49,365 nt of DNA from a virus, in the IMG/VR virus record IMGVR_UViG_3300047171_000109, positions 1-49,365 of that record. One strand, written 5' to 3'. Of the stretch, positions 17,307 to 24,936 are shown piece by piece. Position 1 is the first letter of the stretch. Each line of letters starts with the position of its first letter. A model generated the notes under the pieces. The model saw only the letters and a program-made list of their open reading frames with translations, had not been told where the DNA came from and did no database searches. The position numbers and the translations under genes were made by a program.

Positions 17307-17529
17307 AGCGCTTGATTACGCGGCCGACCGCGCCTTCGAACTGGGCGAATTCCCGGATGTCGAGGCCCCAGACGAAGCTTTGGTCGCCGCACCATTTTCC
17401 GGCGAGGATGATTCGCTCGAAGAGTTCCCCGACGCCGTGCGATGGAAAAAAATTTTCATAGCTTCCACCGCCTGGTAGATATCGACGGCCTGGAGCGCGT
17501 CGATGGTCGACTCGGGCACCTTGGCGCAA
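17290..17529 (-). CDS. Tail chaperone frameshift extension (C-terminal part)
   Basis: This -1 frame follows the chaperone frame. It is probably expressed only as a fusion to the upstream chaperone by ribosomal frameshifting at 17445-17451, not from its own start. The meaningful part is the last 50 residues, beginning PSHGVGELFERIILAGKW and ending KRYGRRE. That composition matches the second halves of gpE/E'-type and gpGT-type proteins that load the tape measure. The open frame runs to 17290, overlapping the tape measure start. Confidence 0.7.
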   Translation of the reverse strand: MRQGARVDHRRAPGRRYLPGGGSYENFFPSHGVGELFERIILAGKWCGDQSFVWGLDIREFAQFEGAVGRVIKRYGRRE

Positions 17530-17726
17530 TGCGCGATCAACAGCCGCATGGCAGCCATATCCACGATCTGGCGACGGTTGCCCGTGTGCGCCTCGATTAC
17601 GGTGCTGAACGGGTAGCCGGCCTGCAAAATCGCGCGGCCGGTCGGCGGTTCCAGCACCAGTTCGGAAACCTTGTTTTCCCAGGCCTGTACCGGCTCTTCC
17701 AGGCGGATCGTGATGGGGCTGTGCAT
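17316..17726 (-). CDS. Tail assembly chaperone (Mu gp41-like)
   Basis: A 136-residue protein, MHSPITIRLEEPVQAWENKV, followed by LRLEPPTGRxx-like text (LVLEPPTGRAILQAG), characteristic of phage tail assembly chaperones of the gp41/TAC_7 type. These coat the tape measure during tail assembly and are not in the virion. Residue 94 falls in the T-TTT-TTC slippery run where a -1 shift would make a 145-residue product. The unshifted C-terminus is Ser/Ala-rich and looks dispensable. Its start overlaps the Shine-Dalgarno and stop region of the tube gene. Confidence 0.83.
   Translation of the reverse strand: MHSPITIRLEEPVQAWENKVSELVLEPPTGRAILQAGYPFSTVIEAHTGNRRQIVDMAAMRLLIAHCAKVPESTIDALQAVDIYQAVEAMKIFFHRTASGNSSSESSSPENGAATKASSGASTSGNSPSSKARSAA
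17445..17451 (-). promoter_or_regulatory. Probable -1 ribosomal frameshift site in tail chaperone
   Basis: Read on the minus strand the codons are ATT TTT TTC, giving the slippery heptamer T-TTT-TTC. A -1 slip continues as CCA TCG CAC and stays open to 17290. Both conserved tail-chaperone frames overlap exactly here, just upstream of the tape measure gene, as in lambda (G/GT) and P2 (E/E'). No downstream pseudoknot was worked out. Confidence 0.68.
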
Positions 17727-17730
17727 ACGC

Positions 17731-18096
17731 CTACATCTCCTGCGCGCTGAGGGCGGAGAAGGTGACGGTCGTCATCGCCTCCTTGACATCGATTGAGGGG
17801 TCGTCGCCGCTCTGCCAGGCGCCGGGCAGCATGTAGGTGCGGCCATTATCCAGCAGCGCCACCAGCGTGACGTTGTTCACGCCCTTCAGCGCCGCGACGC
17901 TGATCGAGCCGTCCGTCACCATCTCGCATTCGATCGACGACATGCCGTATTTGCTGGTGTAGCCCAGCGGGCCGGATAGACCAACCTTGTCGTCGCGCAG
18001 CAGGCCGCCGAGCTTGATCTTGAAATTGCCGCCCAAACGATACGGCACGCCGCCGATCATGAAGCTTAGCGTGCCGCCAAGGAAGGTGTTTGCCAT
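17731..18096 (-). CDS. Tail tube protein (Mu gpM-like)
   Basis: A 121-residue protein beginning MANTFLGGTLSFMIGGVPYR, with LGGNFKIKLGGLLRDDKVGL and ending TVTFSALSAQEM. The length and the G..f.i.G......g.f.i..g pattern identify the Mu-type tube family that polymerises inside the sheath. It follows the sheath gene by 12 bases with an AAAGGG Shine-Dalgarno, and precedes the chaperone. Confidence 0.88.
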   Translation of the reverse strand: MANTFLGGTLSFMIGGVPYRLGGNFKIKLGGLLRDDKVGLSGPLGYTSKYGMSSIECEMVTDGSISVAALKGVNNVTLVALLDNGRTYMLPGAWQSGDDPSIDVKEAMTTVTFSALSAQEM

Positions 18097-18108
18097 GTGC
18101 CTGACCCT

Positions 18109-19638
18109 TTATGCGGCGTTGGCGAGCACGGCGGCGGCCGCGGCGCTGTAGTTACGGAACTGGATCGTGTTGTTGATCTGGATCAGACCCTGGACGATGT
18201 AGGGTGCGAAGGTGATGTCCAGCTGGTTCGGGTAGGTGGGATCGATCATCGCCGTGGTGGCGGCCAGGAAGGCGCTGGCATCTTCCACCAGACCATCCGT
18301 TTCCAGCTGCTGGTAGATCGCGGCCAGCTCGGCCAGCGCCGATTTCGGCGTGACGACCGGGATGCCGGGCGCGAAGGAGTTCCCGTCGCTCGCCAAGAGG
18401 CTGCGCGCCCATTTTTGGGCCTCGGCCGTATCCAGCGCGTCGGCGATCGCCATCAGCGTATACATGGTGGTGGTGTCGAAATAGCTCTGGTCCGGCGTGC
18501 CGGACGAATTTGTCTGATAGGTGGTGGGCGCGCGCAAGACCATCGGCGCGTTGCTGCCCACTTGGTATTGCGCGAGCGCCAGGCCCTGCCCGAGCAAGGT
18601 CTGCCATGTGGTTTTGCTGAAATTGCCGCCCACATCGGCCTGCGCGGTAATCGGCGGCGGCAAGAAGAAATTGATGCCGAGATATTGCAGCGGAAGATTG
18701 GGTTGCGCGCGCAGACTAGGGGCGCAGGCGCCGCAATAGGCGGCGGCCGCTTCCCAAACCGGCGAGGGCGAACCGTTTTCGTACGCGAACACGGTGCTGT
18801 GCGGATCGTCGTTGGTGACGCCGAAGGCGGACAGATTGGCGACGGTGTTGGACAGGGCCGTCCAGACATGACCCCAGCTTTTGCGATTGGGCGCCCAGCG
18901 GCCGCCATTGAAGCTCATCAGCGACGCGAAGGCTGACATGCCGCCTGTGGTGGCATAAGGATGCACAACGAAGCGCATGGGCGTATCGCCGAGCAGGCTC
19001 GCGATACCGAGAAGCAGCGGATCGGTGGCGCCGCCGGACATGGCGACGATCGACACAGAGACGCCCGCCGGCAAGGTCTGCCCCCCGGCCAGGCCGAGAT
19101 AGTTGATCCGCAAATCGATATCGTTACCCAGCGTGCCGCCATTTATCGCGGTGACCGTGACGACGCCGAGCAGAGCCGTCGCGGTGACGGGGAGCGAAGG
19201 CATCGCGTTGATCGCGGCGGCGAGGTTCGCGGCGATGGCGGTGGCCGAATTGCCGCTTGCGACACCGACCTGCACGAGCTGGCCGGCGATATACGCGAAG
19301 AGCGTGCCATTGCCGGTGGCGGGGCCGACGAAGCTGAAACTTCCGGAGGCCTTTGTGGCACCCGTTCCGTCCGCCAGCGGCAGGCAATAGATTGGCCCTG
19401 TGGGATCGTTGGCAAAATAGGCCTGGAACATGCGGCAAAGATGGCTGCCGGCGCCAAACAGGCTGATTGCCTGCGGCACGGAGGTGACGGGCGTAAGCGT
19501 CGTCGGCTGCGGCGTGATTGTCTGGCCGATCAGCAAAGTCGGCTGCGTGACGTTGTTGACGCCGGCCTGGGTATTATCAAATGCCGTCTGATTGAGCGGA
19601 TAGAGCAGGCCCGGCGTGTCCGCGACGAAAGCAGCCAT
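18109..19638 (-). CDS. Contractile tail sheath protein (Mu gpL-like)
   Basis: A 509-residue protein. The N-terminus (AFVADTPGLLYPLNQTAFDN) and NVTQPTLLIGQ resemble Mu sheath. The middle GLAGGQTLPAGVSVSIVAMS to PLLLGIASLLGDTPMRFVVH matches the sheath core, and FAPYIVQGLIQINNTIQF is close to the conserved C-terminal strand that links neighbouring subunits. Presence of sheath, tube and J-type wedge proves a contractile (myovirus-type) tail. Confidence 0.92.
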   Translation of the reverse strand: MAAFVADTPGLLYPLNQTAFDNTQAGVNNVTQPTLLIGQTITPQPTTLTPVTSVPQAISLFGAGSHLCRMFQAYFANDPTGPIYCLPLADGTGATKASGSFSFVGPATGNGTLFAYIAGQLVQVGVASGNSATAIAANLAAAINAMPSLPVTATALLGVVTVTAINGGTLGNDIDLRINYLGLAGGQTLPAGVSVSIVAMSGGATDPLLLGIASLLGDTPMRFVVHPYATTGGMSAFASLMSFNGGRWAPNRKSWGHVWTALSNTVANLSAFGVTNDDPHSTVFAYENGSPSPVWEAAAAYCGACAPSLRAQPNLPLQYLGINFFLPPPITAQADVGGNFSKTTWQTLLGQGLALAQYQVGSNAPMVLRAPTTYQTNSSGTPDQSYFDTTTMYTLMAIADALDTAEAQKWARSLLASDGNSFAPGIPVVTPKSALAELAAIYQQLETDGLVEDASAFLAATTAMIDPTYPNQLDITFAPYIVQGLIQINNTIQFRNYSAAAAAVLANAA

Positions 19639-19647
19639 TGTTTGCCC

Positions 19648-20268
19648 CTATGGTGGTGGCAGGAGTGTTTCGGTGACGAATTCCGTCGGCACGGGCGGCG
19701 TGCCGGCCTGGCCGGCGACGATCGTGGTCACCACTTTTTGCAGCGGTTGGATGACGGGCTTCGGCAGGCCTGGCGCGCCCGCCTGGCCGAGCACGCTGCC
19801 GGTGCGGGCGCCGTAATTATCGATGTAACGCAGCGTGATGGCGGTGATGTGCTCGACCAGATACAACTCGCCGCTGCGCGTGTGCTTCTGCATTTCCTCG
19901 ATATCGGTGGGCGGCGGCGCGAAGGCGCTACCGATCCAGACCGGATCTTCGAACAATGCATCGCGCACCTGCTTGCGCATGATGTCGGTTTGCAGCACGG
20001 CGGCCGCCGCGTCGGTGCTGCGATAGATCATCTGGATCTGCAGCGTGAGACTTGCCCAGAAGCCCGGGCGGCCGCCGGCGTCGGCGCGCCCAGTGCGCTG
20101 TTCCTTCGAGAAAATGTTGATCTGCGCGAAGACGTCGTCGGGCACCGGATCGATGGGCGAATCCTGCACGTTCAGCCCGGCGATGGTCGCCTGGCTTTTC
20201 AGCACCGCCACGGCGCCCTGGCGGATTTTGACGTCGAGCGGGAGCGTGTCGAAAAAGCTTTGGCTCAT
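19648..20268 (-). CDS. Probable tail terminator / tail completion protein
   Basis: A 206-residue protein, MSQSFFDTLPLDVKIRQGAV, lying between the FII-type joiner and the sheath. This is where Mu-like and other myophages encode their tail terminator or completion protein. The central YRSTDAAAAVLQTDIMRKQV and a later ITLRYIDNYG strand fit a small alpha/beta terminator fold, but no diagnostic motif was recognised. The start overlaps no other gene and is two bases from the joiner stop. Confidence 0.55.
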   Translation of the reverse strand: MSQSFFDTLPLDVKIRQGAVAVLKSQATIAGLNVQDSPIDPVPDDVFAQINIFSKEQRTGRADAGGRPGFWASLTLQIQMIYRSTDAAAAVLQTDIMRKQVRDALFEDPVWIGSAFAPPPTDIEEMQKHTRSGELYLVEHITAITLRYIDNYGARTGSVLGQAGAPGLPKPVIQPLQKVVTTIVAGQAGTPPVPTEFVTETLLPPP

Positions 20269-20643
20269 TTATGCCGCGCCGTAGACCGGCGGCGCTTCCG
20301 GGAGCGTGGCCATGACATCGCTGGCCAGCACGATGTGCAGCAGGATGTGGCCGTGGCCATCTTCCAGCGCCTCGGCGATGCGCCAGAGGCGGCCGCGAAT
20401 GCGCAGGCGATCGTTTTGCGCCGGCAGCGCCGCGGGAAACTGGCTTGCCTGTATTCCGAGAGCGGTTTTGGTGTCGGTGACTTCGTCGCCGCCGGTGAAG
20501 GTGGTTTCGACGTATTTGTCGGTGTAGACGCCAATAAGGCCGGGCACGGCGCGGCCGCGCTGCGGCAGGAAATCGAAGGGCTCGCCGAAGGCCTGCATGC
20601 AGGGACCGACGACCAGTGCGTCGAAATCGAGCGGGCCCGTCAT
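20269..20643 (-). CDS. Head-tail attachment protein (lambda FII-like)
   Basis: A 124-residue protein starting MTGPLDFDALVVGPCMQAFG, with RLWRIAEALEDGHGHILLHI near the end. The short length, the F.e.......p.......p....G......y....... pattern and the location between capsid and tail genes fit lambda gpFII-type proteins that cap the connector and bind the tail. Overlaps the upstream gene by four bases (ATGA). Confidence 0.7.
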   Translation of the reverse strand: MTGPLDFDALVVGPCMQAFGEPFDFLPQRGRAVPGLIGVYTDKYVETTFTGGDEVTDTKTALGIQASQFPAALPAQNDRLRIRGRLWRIAEALEDGHGHILLHIVLASDVMATLPEAPPVYGAA

Positions 20644-20966
20644 GCGGCAGGTGTCACGCCTCTGATTTCGGGCCCGTGTTGCAACGGCGTTGACTGGATC
20701 ACCGGCGGTGCGGCGGTCGGCGGCGGCTGCGCTATTTTCACATCCGTCGCCGGCGCGGCGGCGTCGGTTTCCGGTGCGGGCGCTTCAGGTTCGGTTTCAA
20801 CCGCGGGCGCGGCGGCCTCGATTTCCGGCTCAACGGTCTCGCCAAGGCGCTTCAGCTCGACCGCCAGCGCGGCCGACACACGCGCCATCTGGTTTGCGGG
20901 AAAGGGCGCGTGGCCTGAGCCTGTATAGAGATCGCCCTTCGGCACGATCTCGACGTGCTGAGTCAT
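20640..20966 (-). CDS. Small Ala/Pro/Glu-rich protein downstream of capsid
   Basis: A 108-residue protein with a GGAAAA Shine-Dalgarno before ATG 20966. The first 45 residues are ordered (MTQHVEIVPKGDLYTGSGHA) and the remainder is a low-complexity Pro/Ala/Glu tail. Comparable small proteins follow protein E genes in lambda-like heads, where FI helps packaging; an FI-like role is possible by position only. No motif is recognised. Confidence 0.5.
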   Translation of the reverse strand: MTQHVEIVPKGDLYTGSGHAPFPANQMARVSAALAVELKRLGETVEPEIEAAAPAVETEPEAPAPETDAAAPATDVKIAQPPPTAAPPVIQSTPLQHGPEIRGVTPAA

Positions 20967-20987
20967 GAATTTTCCTTTTGCGGGCCG

Positions 20988-21002
20988 GCGAACGGCGTTC
21001 GC
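20988..21002. repeat. Dispersed palindrome GCGAACGGCGTTCGC (intergenic copy)
   Basis: This perfect 15-bp copy sits between the capsid stop and the small Ala/Pro gene, immediately beside a REP-like hairpin (21011-21028). The two dispersed motifs lie nine bases apart, as they do less tightly near 14067/14171. Confidence 0.8.
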
Positions 21003-21010
21003 TACGTGAT

Positions 21011-21028
21011 GGCGGGCTGAAGCCCACT
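21011..21028. repeat. REP-like hairpin GGGCTGAAGCCCA
   Basis: Inverted repeat GGCGGGCT-GA-AGCCCACT, one of three related copies in the window (others near 14171 and 26233). It is intergenic and follows the capsid gene, where it could stabilise the 3' end of capsid mRNA or act as a weak terminator. This short word recurs between genes in many proteobacteria. Confidence 0.65.
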
Positions 21029-21044
21029 CTAAGATGGCGCCTTA

Positions 21045-22112
21045 TCAGTCGCCGAGGGCAAGCAAGCCTGTGCGCAGCGTTTCCGGCCGGTTGCAGACGT
21101 GCAGCGGGAAGCTGTCCACCTCGAATTCCTGGAAAGCGTTCTTGCCGCTGGGGTCTGGCAGGTTATAGACATACATCGGCAGGCCGGGGCGGTTCACGTC
21201 CTGGAACGTCTCGCCAGGCGCGTAATGCACGTCGAAAATGCCGTCGCCCTCCGCAATAAAGAACTGGCAGCGGTTGGTGCTGATGCCGATCGTGGTGGCG
21301 TCATCCGAGCCGCGATAGTTGATCCAGGTGACGCCGCCAAACTGCATCTCGCCGAAGGCCTTGTCCTTGCGCAAATCGGCAGCCAACACGCTGTATTTTA
21401 CCGATTCGACGACATCAGGATGGTTGACCAGCGCATCCCAGAAATTATCGCCGCAGAGGGCGACGATGTAGCTCTGGCCCTCGACGAAGCCGCCCTGCGC
21501 GCTGCGTTTCATGCTGCGGACCGTGGCGGAAATAACACTGCGGAGCGAGCCATCCGTCTGGTCGGCCGTCAGGGCCTGTTTCAGATCGAAATTGATGGCG
21601 GCGGGCTGTGCCACGTTGAACGCCGCGAAGTAGTTGACGATCACGGTTGTGCCGTCGGCATCGAGCAGAACGCCGGTGACCGCCCCAAGGCGGTGATTTT
21701 CCCAGGTATATTCGATCTGCTTGGTGAGGCCGGTCGGCCCCATCAGCTTGCGGGCCACCAGGTCCTGCAGCGTCATCAGCTGCATCGGCTCATCGTAGCT
21801 GCGCACGTTCTGCATCTCGTCCGCCCGGATCGTGGCCTTCTGGGCCAGACGCGGAATGGTGAAATAGGTCGCGTTTCGCTTTTCTTCCTGGCGGATCGCG
21901 GGCGGTGCGCCGCGCGGGCTGGTTTGGATGAGGTTCAGGATGCCCTGCAGCCGATCGACGGCAGCCGCAGTGGTGAGCAGCGGGTTGGGCCTAAAGATCT
22001 TCATCTGGCCGAGGCGGTTCGGCAGATACGGATATTTGTTGACCAGCCTGGTCAGCGTGAGATTGCTGAACGGTTCTCCGCGAAAGACGTTCAAACCCAA
22101 CGAGCCGGACAT
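21045..22112 (-). CDS. Major capsid protein (lambda gpE family)
   Basis: A 355-residue protein with an excellent AAGGAG Shine-Dalgarno. MSGSLGLNVFRGEPFSNLTL and NKYPYLPNRLGQMKIFRP, then a VRS-type segment (MQNVRSYDEPMQLMTLQDLV) are typical of the protein E capsid family (about 340 residues, HK97 fold). The C-terminal half contains FWDALVNHPDVVESVKY and the APGETFQDVNRPGLPMY segment, also characteristic. It forms the icosahedral shell and is stabilised by the decoration protein encoded just upstream. Confidence 0.93.
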   Translation of the reverse strand: MSGSLGLNVFRGEPFSNLTLTRLVNKYPYLPNRLGQMKIFRPNPLLTTAAAVDRLQGILNLIQTSPRGAPPAIRQEEKRNATYFTIPRLAQKATIRADEMQNVRSYDEPMQLMTLQDLVARKLMGPTGLTKQIEYTWENHRLGAVTGVLLDADGTTVIVNYFAAFNVAQPAAINFDLKQALTADQTDGSLRSVISATVRSMKRSAQGGFVEGQSYIVALCGDNFWDALVNHPDVVESVKYSVLAADLRKDKAFGEMQFGGVTWINYRGSDDATTIGISTNRCQFFIAEGDGIFDVHYAPGETFQDVNRPGLPMYVYNLPDPSGKNAFQEFEVDSFPLHVCNRPETLRTGLLALGD

Positions 22113-22149
22113 TCCTTACTCCTTCTTTCTCGAACGCAGCCGGATGATC

Positions 22150-23055
22150 TTAGCGCGGAATGATGTTGAGCGCGCGCAGCTGGCTGTAGGCCGTTTGCAT
22201 CTGCGCGGCCGTGGTTCCGGCGGGGAATTGCAGCGAGCTGGCGGCCACCTCCGCATGGCGCATGATCGCGGCCATTTTCAGCGTGCCCCCGGCAGGCACG
22301 AAATCGGTGTTGTAGATGATGCCGGCGACGGGTGCGTTGCCTGTCCAGAACGTGACGTAACCGGTGCCGGTGCCGACGCCGATGGTGAAGGTGTCACCTG
22401 CCACGAAGGCGGTGCCGCCGGCGGTGATCAGGAAGCCGATCTTGTCCTCGTAGTAGGTTCCGGTTTTGCCGGCCGCGAGCTGCGTGCCCTTGGGATCGAC
22501 CACGGTGAAGGTGGTGGCCGCCGTGAACACCACCACGTAGTTTCCGGAAGTGGCCGTGGCGGCCTGCACCGTTTCGACGTTGGTGAGCGTGCCGTTGCCG
22601 GTGTTGCCGCCGGTTTTGGGGGCGACGACGGGCGCCGCGCCGTTCGCGATGGTGATGGTAAACCCATCGCCGGCGACGAAGGCGGTGCCGCCGGCGTTCA
22701 GCTGAAAGCCTATGCCATCGAAATACGCGGTGCCGGTTGCGCCGGGGGCGAGCACGGTTCCGTCGGGCTCCGTGACGGTATAGGTGGTGGCACCGGTGAA
22801 GGTGACGGTGTAAACGCCGGTCTGCACACCGATCAGGCTGGCCTGGACATTGGTGACAGTGCCGTTGCCGGTGTTGCCGGACCCGGCCACCACGGTTTCA
22901 GAGCCGGCCTCATAGGCGAACACCGTGCCGGCCTGGACGCTGAGATCGAGCGATCCGGCCGTATTGTCGAAGGTGACGACATCGCGCGACACGCCGTACA
23001 GCTCGCGCAGCAGGAATTCGCCGGTATAGAATTTTTCTTGAATCTGCGAGACCAT
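22150..23055 (-). CDS. Head decoration protein (lambda gpD-like) with two inserted repeats
   Basis: A 301-residue protein; lambda D is about 110. The N-terminus (EKFYTGEFLLRELYGVSRD then VTFDNTAGSLDLSVQAGTV) and C-terminus (GIIYNTDFVPAGGTLKMAAI and VAASSLQFPAGTT) form a complete D-like protein. Between them are two tandem copies of about 90 residues (60-136 and 150-226), each beginning GNTGNGT and ending TAFVAGD.FTI. The inserted repeats are beta-rich and probably project from the capsid surface. The duplication is recent enough to keep strong similarity. It precedes the capsid gene directly, as D precedes E. Confidence 0.88.
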   Translation of the reverse strand: MVSQIQEKFYTGEFLLRELYGVSRDVVTFDNTAGSLDLSVQAGTVFAYEAGSETVVAGSGNTGNGTVTNVQASLIGVQTGVYTVTFTGATTYTVTEPDGTVLAPGATGTAYFDGIGFQLNAGGTAFVAGDGFTITIANGAAPVVAPKTGGNTGNGTLTNVETVQAATATSGNYVVVFTAATTFTVVDPKGTQLAAGKTGTYYEDKIGFLITAGGTAFVAGDTFTIGVGTGTGYVTFWTGNAPVAGIIYNTDFVPAGGTLKMAAIMRHAEVAASSLQFPAGTTAAQMQTAYSQLRALNIIPR

Positions 23056-23096
23056 GACGGGCGCCTTTCAGGCTTTCAGCCGGTGACGACGAGGTT

Positions 23097-23672
23097 TCAG
23101 AGGGCGAACGGGTCTTTCGCGCGGGCGGCTGCCCGGTCCCACCCCGCCTCGATCTGCTGCTGGCTGGATTGCGCCGGGGGCGCGGCGCCGACATGGCGGT
23201 TCGCCTCGGTTTCCATGCGGCTGGTGAGGCTTGCGGTTTGGGCCACCGGCGCGGGCATCATGTCGAGCATGGCGATGATCTTGCCGCGGCCGAAATCGGT
23301 GGTGAGCGCCATTTTCAGCGCGAAATCGGCGTGGGCGGCGGCTTTCGGGTGCGACATGATGCGCGCAATGCGGGAGCGTTCGCGCATGCGGGCGGCGCGG
23401 GCGTTCGCCTTCTTGCCGGTTTTCTTGATTTCGGTTTCGTCGGACTCGTCGTCGCCGTCCTCGTCGCAATCGTCCTCGTCTTCCGTGCTGGCGGCGGCGG
23501 CGGTGGTGGCTTCGGGTTCCTTGTCGCCCTTCTTCATGTCCTCGTCATCGCCTTCGGCTTTCGGATCCTTGGCGTCCGGCTCGGCCGTTTTTGCGGCCGG
23601 CGCGGCTGCGCCGCCGATGCCGACGAAGGAGGCGGCGGAGCTGAGCGCGCCGCGCTTGGAAAACAGTCTCAT
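23097..23672 (-). CDS. Probable scaffold-like acidic protein
   Basis: A 191-residue protein, ATG 23672 with AGGAG. Residues 30-90 are very acidic and disordered (Asp/Glu/Lys-rich), followed by a basic helical region (RAARMRERSRIARIMS) and an Ala-rich C-terminus. A charged, helical protein between the S49 protease and the decoration/capsid genes is the usual scaffold position in lambda-like heads. Here a lysis-like pair separates it from the protease. No family motif is recognised. Confidence 0.5.
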   Translation of the reverse strand: MRLFSKRGALSSAASFVGIGGAAAPAAKTAEPDAKDPKAEGDDEDMKKGDKEPEATTAAAASTEDEDDCDEDGDDESDETEIKKTGKKANARAARMRERSRIARIMSHPKAAAHADFALKMALTTDFGRGKIIAMLDMMPAPVAQTASLTSRMETEANRHVGAAPPAQSSQQQIEAGWDRAAARAKDPFAL

Positions 23673-23682
23673 GATGGCTCCT

Positions 23683-24261
23683 TCAGGAAGTTTTTAGAGC
23701 GGCAAGCGGCGCGCCGGGGTTTTCCAGCTCGGCCCGGTTCAGATCGTCGGCCGTGACGGAGTCGGGCGGCGGCAATTGCACGGGCGGCGCCGGGCGTATG
23801 TCGGGCGCGGCCTGGTCGGCTGGCGGGGTTGGCATGAGGCCCGCATGCATCAGGCCTTTTGCGAGTATGGCGCTGGGATAGACGTAGTCGGCGCATTCCT
23901 CGGCAATGATCGCAGCGACCAGGTCTGACATAATCCGCCAGCTGCGCGTATCGAAAGCCTCATAGGCCTGAATGCGCGTACGGCCGGCGACGAAGGCGAC
24001 GTAGCTCGCTGTCTGGTTTTCCTGCGGGGGCGCCCAGCGGCGAATGGCTTGGGCGATGTTCTGGCAGCCATCTTTCTCGTGATAGCTGATCAGGGTGAGC
24101 ACGATCGCGCGAATGCCCCATTCGGGCGCGGAGAAGGTGCAAAAGGCGTCGTCGTTGCCCGGCCAGATCTCTTCTTTCCACACCGGTGCGCGGGTGCTGC
24201 GGCGGATATTGCCCGGGTTATTGTTCCGGACGCCGCGCGGCGGTGTGGAAGACTCGGACAT
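23683..24261 (-). CDS. Muramidase-like protein (RNNNPGNIR family)
   Basis: A 192-residue protein containing GVRNNNPGNIRRSTRAPVW, then EWGIRAIVLTLISYHEKDGC and IRRWAPPQENQTASYVAFVA. This ordered set marks a phage peptidoglycan hydrolase-like family (often annotated structural protein P5 or lytic transglycosylase-like). A substrate is assumed, not shown. The C-terminal 55 residues are Pro-rich. It sits between head genes, next to a membrane protein at 24277-24876, so it may serve either lysis or DNA-entry through the wall. Confidence 0.68.
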   Translation of the reverse strand: MSESSTPPRGVRNNNPGNIRRSTRAPVWKEEIWPGNDDAFCTFSAPEWGIRAIVLTLISYHEKDGCQNIAQAIRRWAPPQENQTASYVAFVAGRTRIQAYEAFDTRSWRIMSDLVAAIIAEECADYVYPSAILAKGLMHAGLMPTPPADQAAPDIRPAPPVQLPPPDSVTADDLNRAELENPGAPLAALKTS

Positions 24262-24276
24262 GGCCGGGCGCCGGCG

Positions 24277-24876
24277 TTACAGCGCGGCCGCTGCGGCGGA
24301 GATGGCGGCGGCGAGCAGATCGATCTGCGCTTTGTGCTCGGCGCTCATTGTGGTGGTGGGCAGCGCGTTGATGAGGGCTGTGCCGTCGGCCAGGAAGCTG
24401 GCGAGCGAGGTGGGCGGTGTTGCCGGGTTGAGGGCCGCGACATCCGCCGAGAAGGCGTTTTCGAAGTTCACCACAGCTTCGGGCGGGTTTGGCACCTCGA
24501 TCGCGATGATGCTTTTGGCGATCGGCCAGAGGGTTTGCACCTGGCCGACGACGGCCGCCCATTTCGCCTGCGGCGTGCTGACGGGCGCGCCGGCGGTGGG
24601 CGGCTGGCAGGCGGAAAGGCTGGCGGCGATACCCGCCGCAAGGAGAACCGGGACGAGTTTCAGCGCCGTTGGCGCGGCGGGCGGCGTGGCCGGCGCATCG
24701 GCGTTGGTGGCTTTGCCGTAATTGCCAGCGAGCGCGTTCAGCACGGCGCCGATTTTGCCGGCGATGCCGCTGGTGGGCTGGAAGAAAGCCATGGCGTGGG
24801 TGATGGCAACCAGCGCGGCCAGGCCGGCCATAACCGGCGCCTGGTACGGCGCCGGGATGAGGTTCATGATGTCCAT
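24277..24876 (-). CDS. Membrane protein with an internal lipobox-like signal (lysis-associated candidate)
   Basis: A 199-residue protein with an AAAGGA Shine-Dalgarno. One membrane segment lies at about residues 15-35 (VMAGLAALVAITHAMAFF). A second hydrophobic stretch (LVPVLLAAGIAASLSACQPP) at about 74-93 ends in LSAC, a typical lipobox. This looks like a holin-type head fused to, or overlapping in origin with, a lipoprotein (o-spanin-like or DUF-type) signal. The C-terminal 100 residues are soluble and Ala-rich. It is adjacent to the muramidase-like gene. Alternatively the lipoprotein starts internally at a non-ATG codon. Confidence 0.52.
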   Translation of the reverse strand: MDIMNLIPAPYQAPVMAGLAALVAITHAMAFFQPTSGIAGKIGAVLNALAGNYGKATNADAPATPPAAPTALKLVPVLLAAGIAASLSACQPPTAGAPVSTPQAKWAAVVGQVQTLWPIAKSIIAIEVPNPPEAVVNFENAFSADVAALNPATPPTSLASFLADGTALINALPTTTMSAEHKAQIDLLAAAISAAAAAL

Positions 24877-24890
24877 GTGTGGTTCCTTTG

Positions 24891-24936
24891 TGAGACCCCC
24901 ACCCCGGCCCTCCCCGCAAGGGAGAGGGAGGAGTTA
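24891..24936. repeat. Dispersed GGGGAGGGCCGGGGTGGGGGT-type repeat
   Basis: Minus-strand text CTCTCCCTTGCGGGGAGGG followed by CCGGGGTGGGGGTC is the well-known intergenic G-rich repeat of many proteobacterial genomes. It lies between the protease stop and the start region of the membrane protein gene and forms a stem from CTCCC/GGGAG arms. Confidence 0.65.

Noticed and set aside
18961-20928. Very long plus-strand open frame over sheath and joiner genes
   Set aside because: It is a GC-rich antisense shadow, with no family pattern, while the minus strand carries recognised tail genes.
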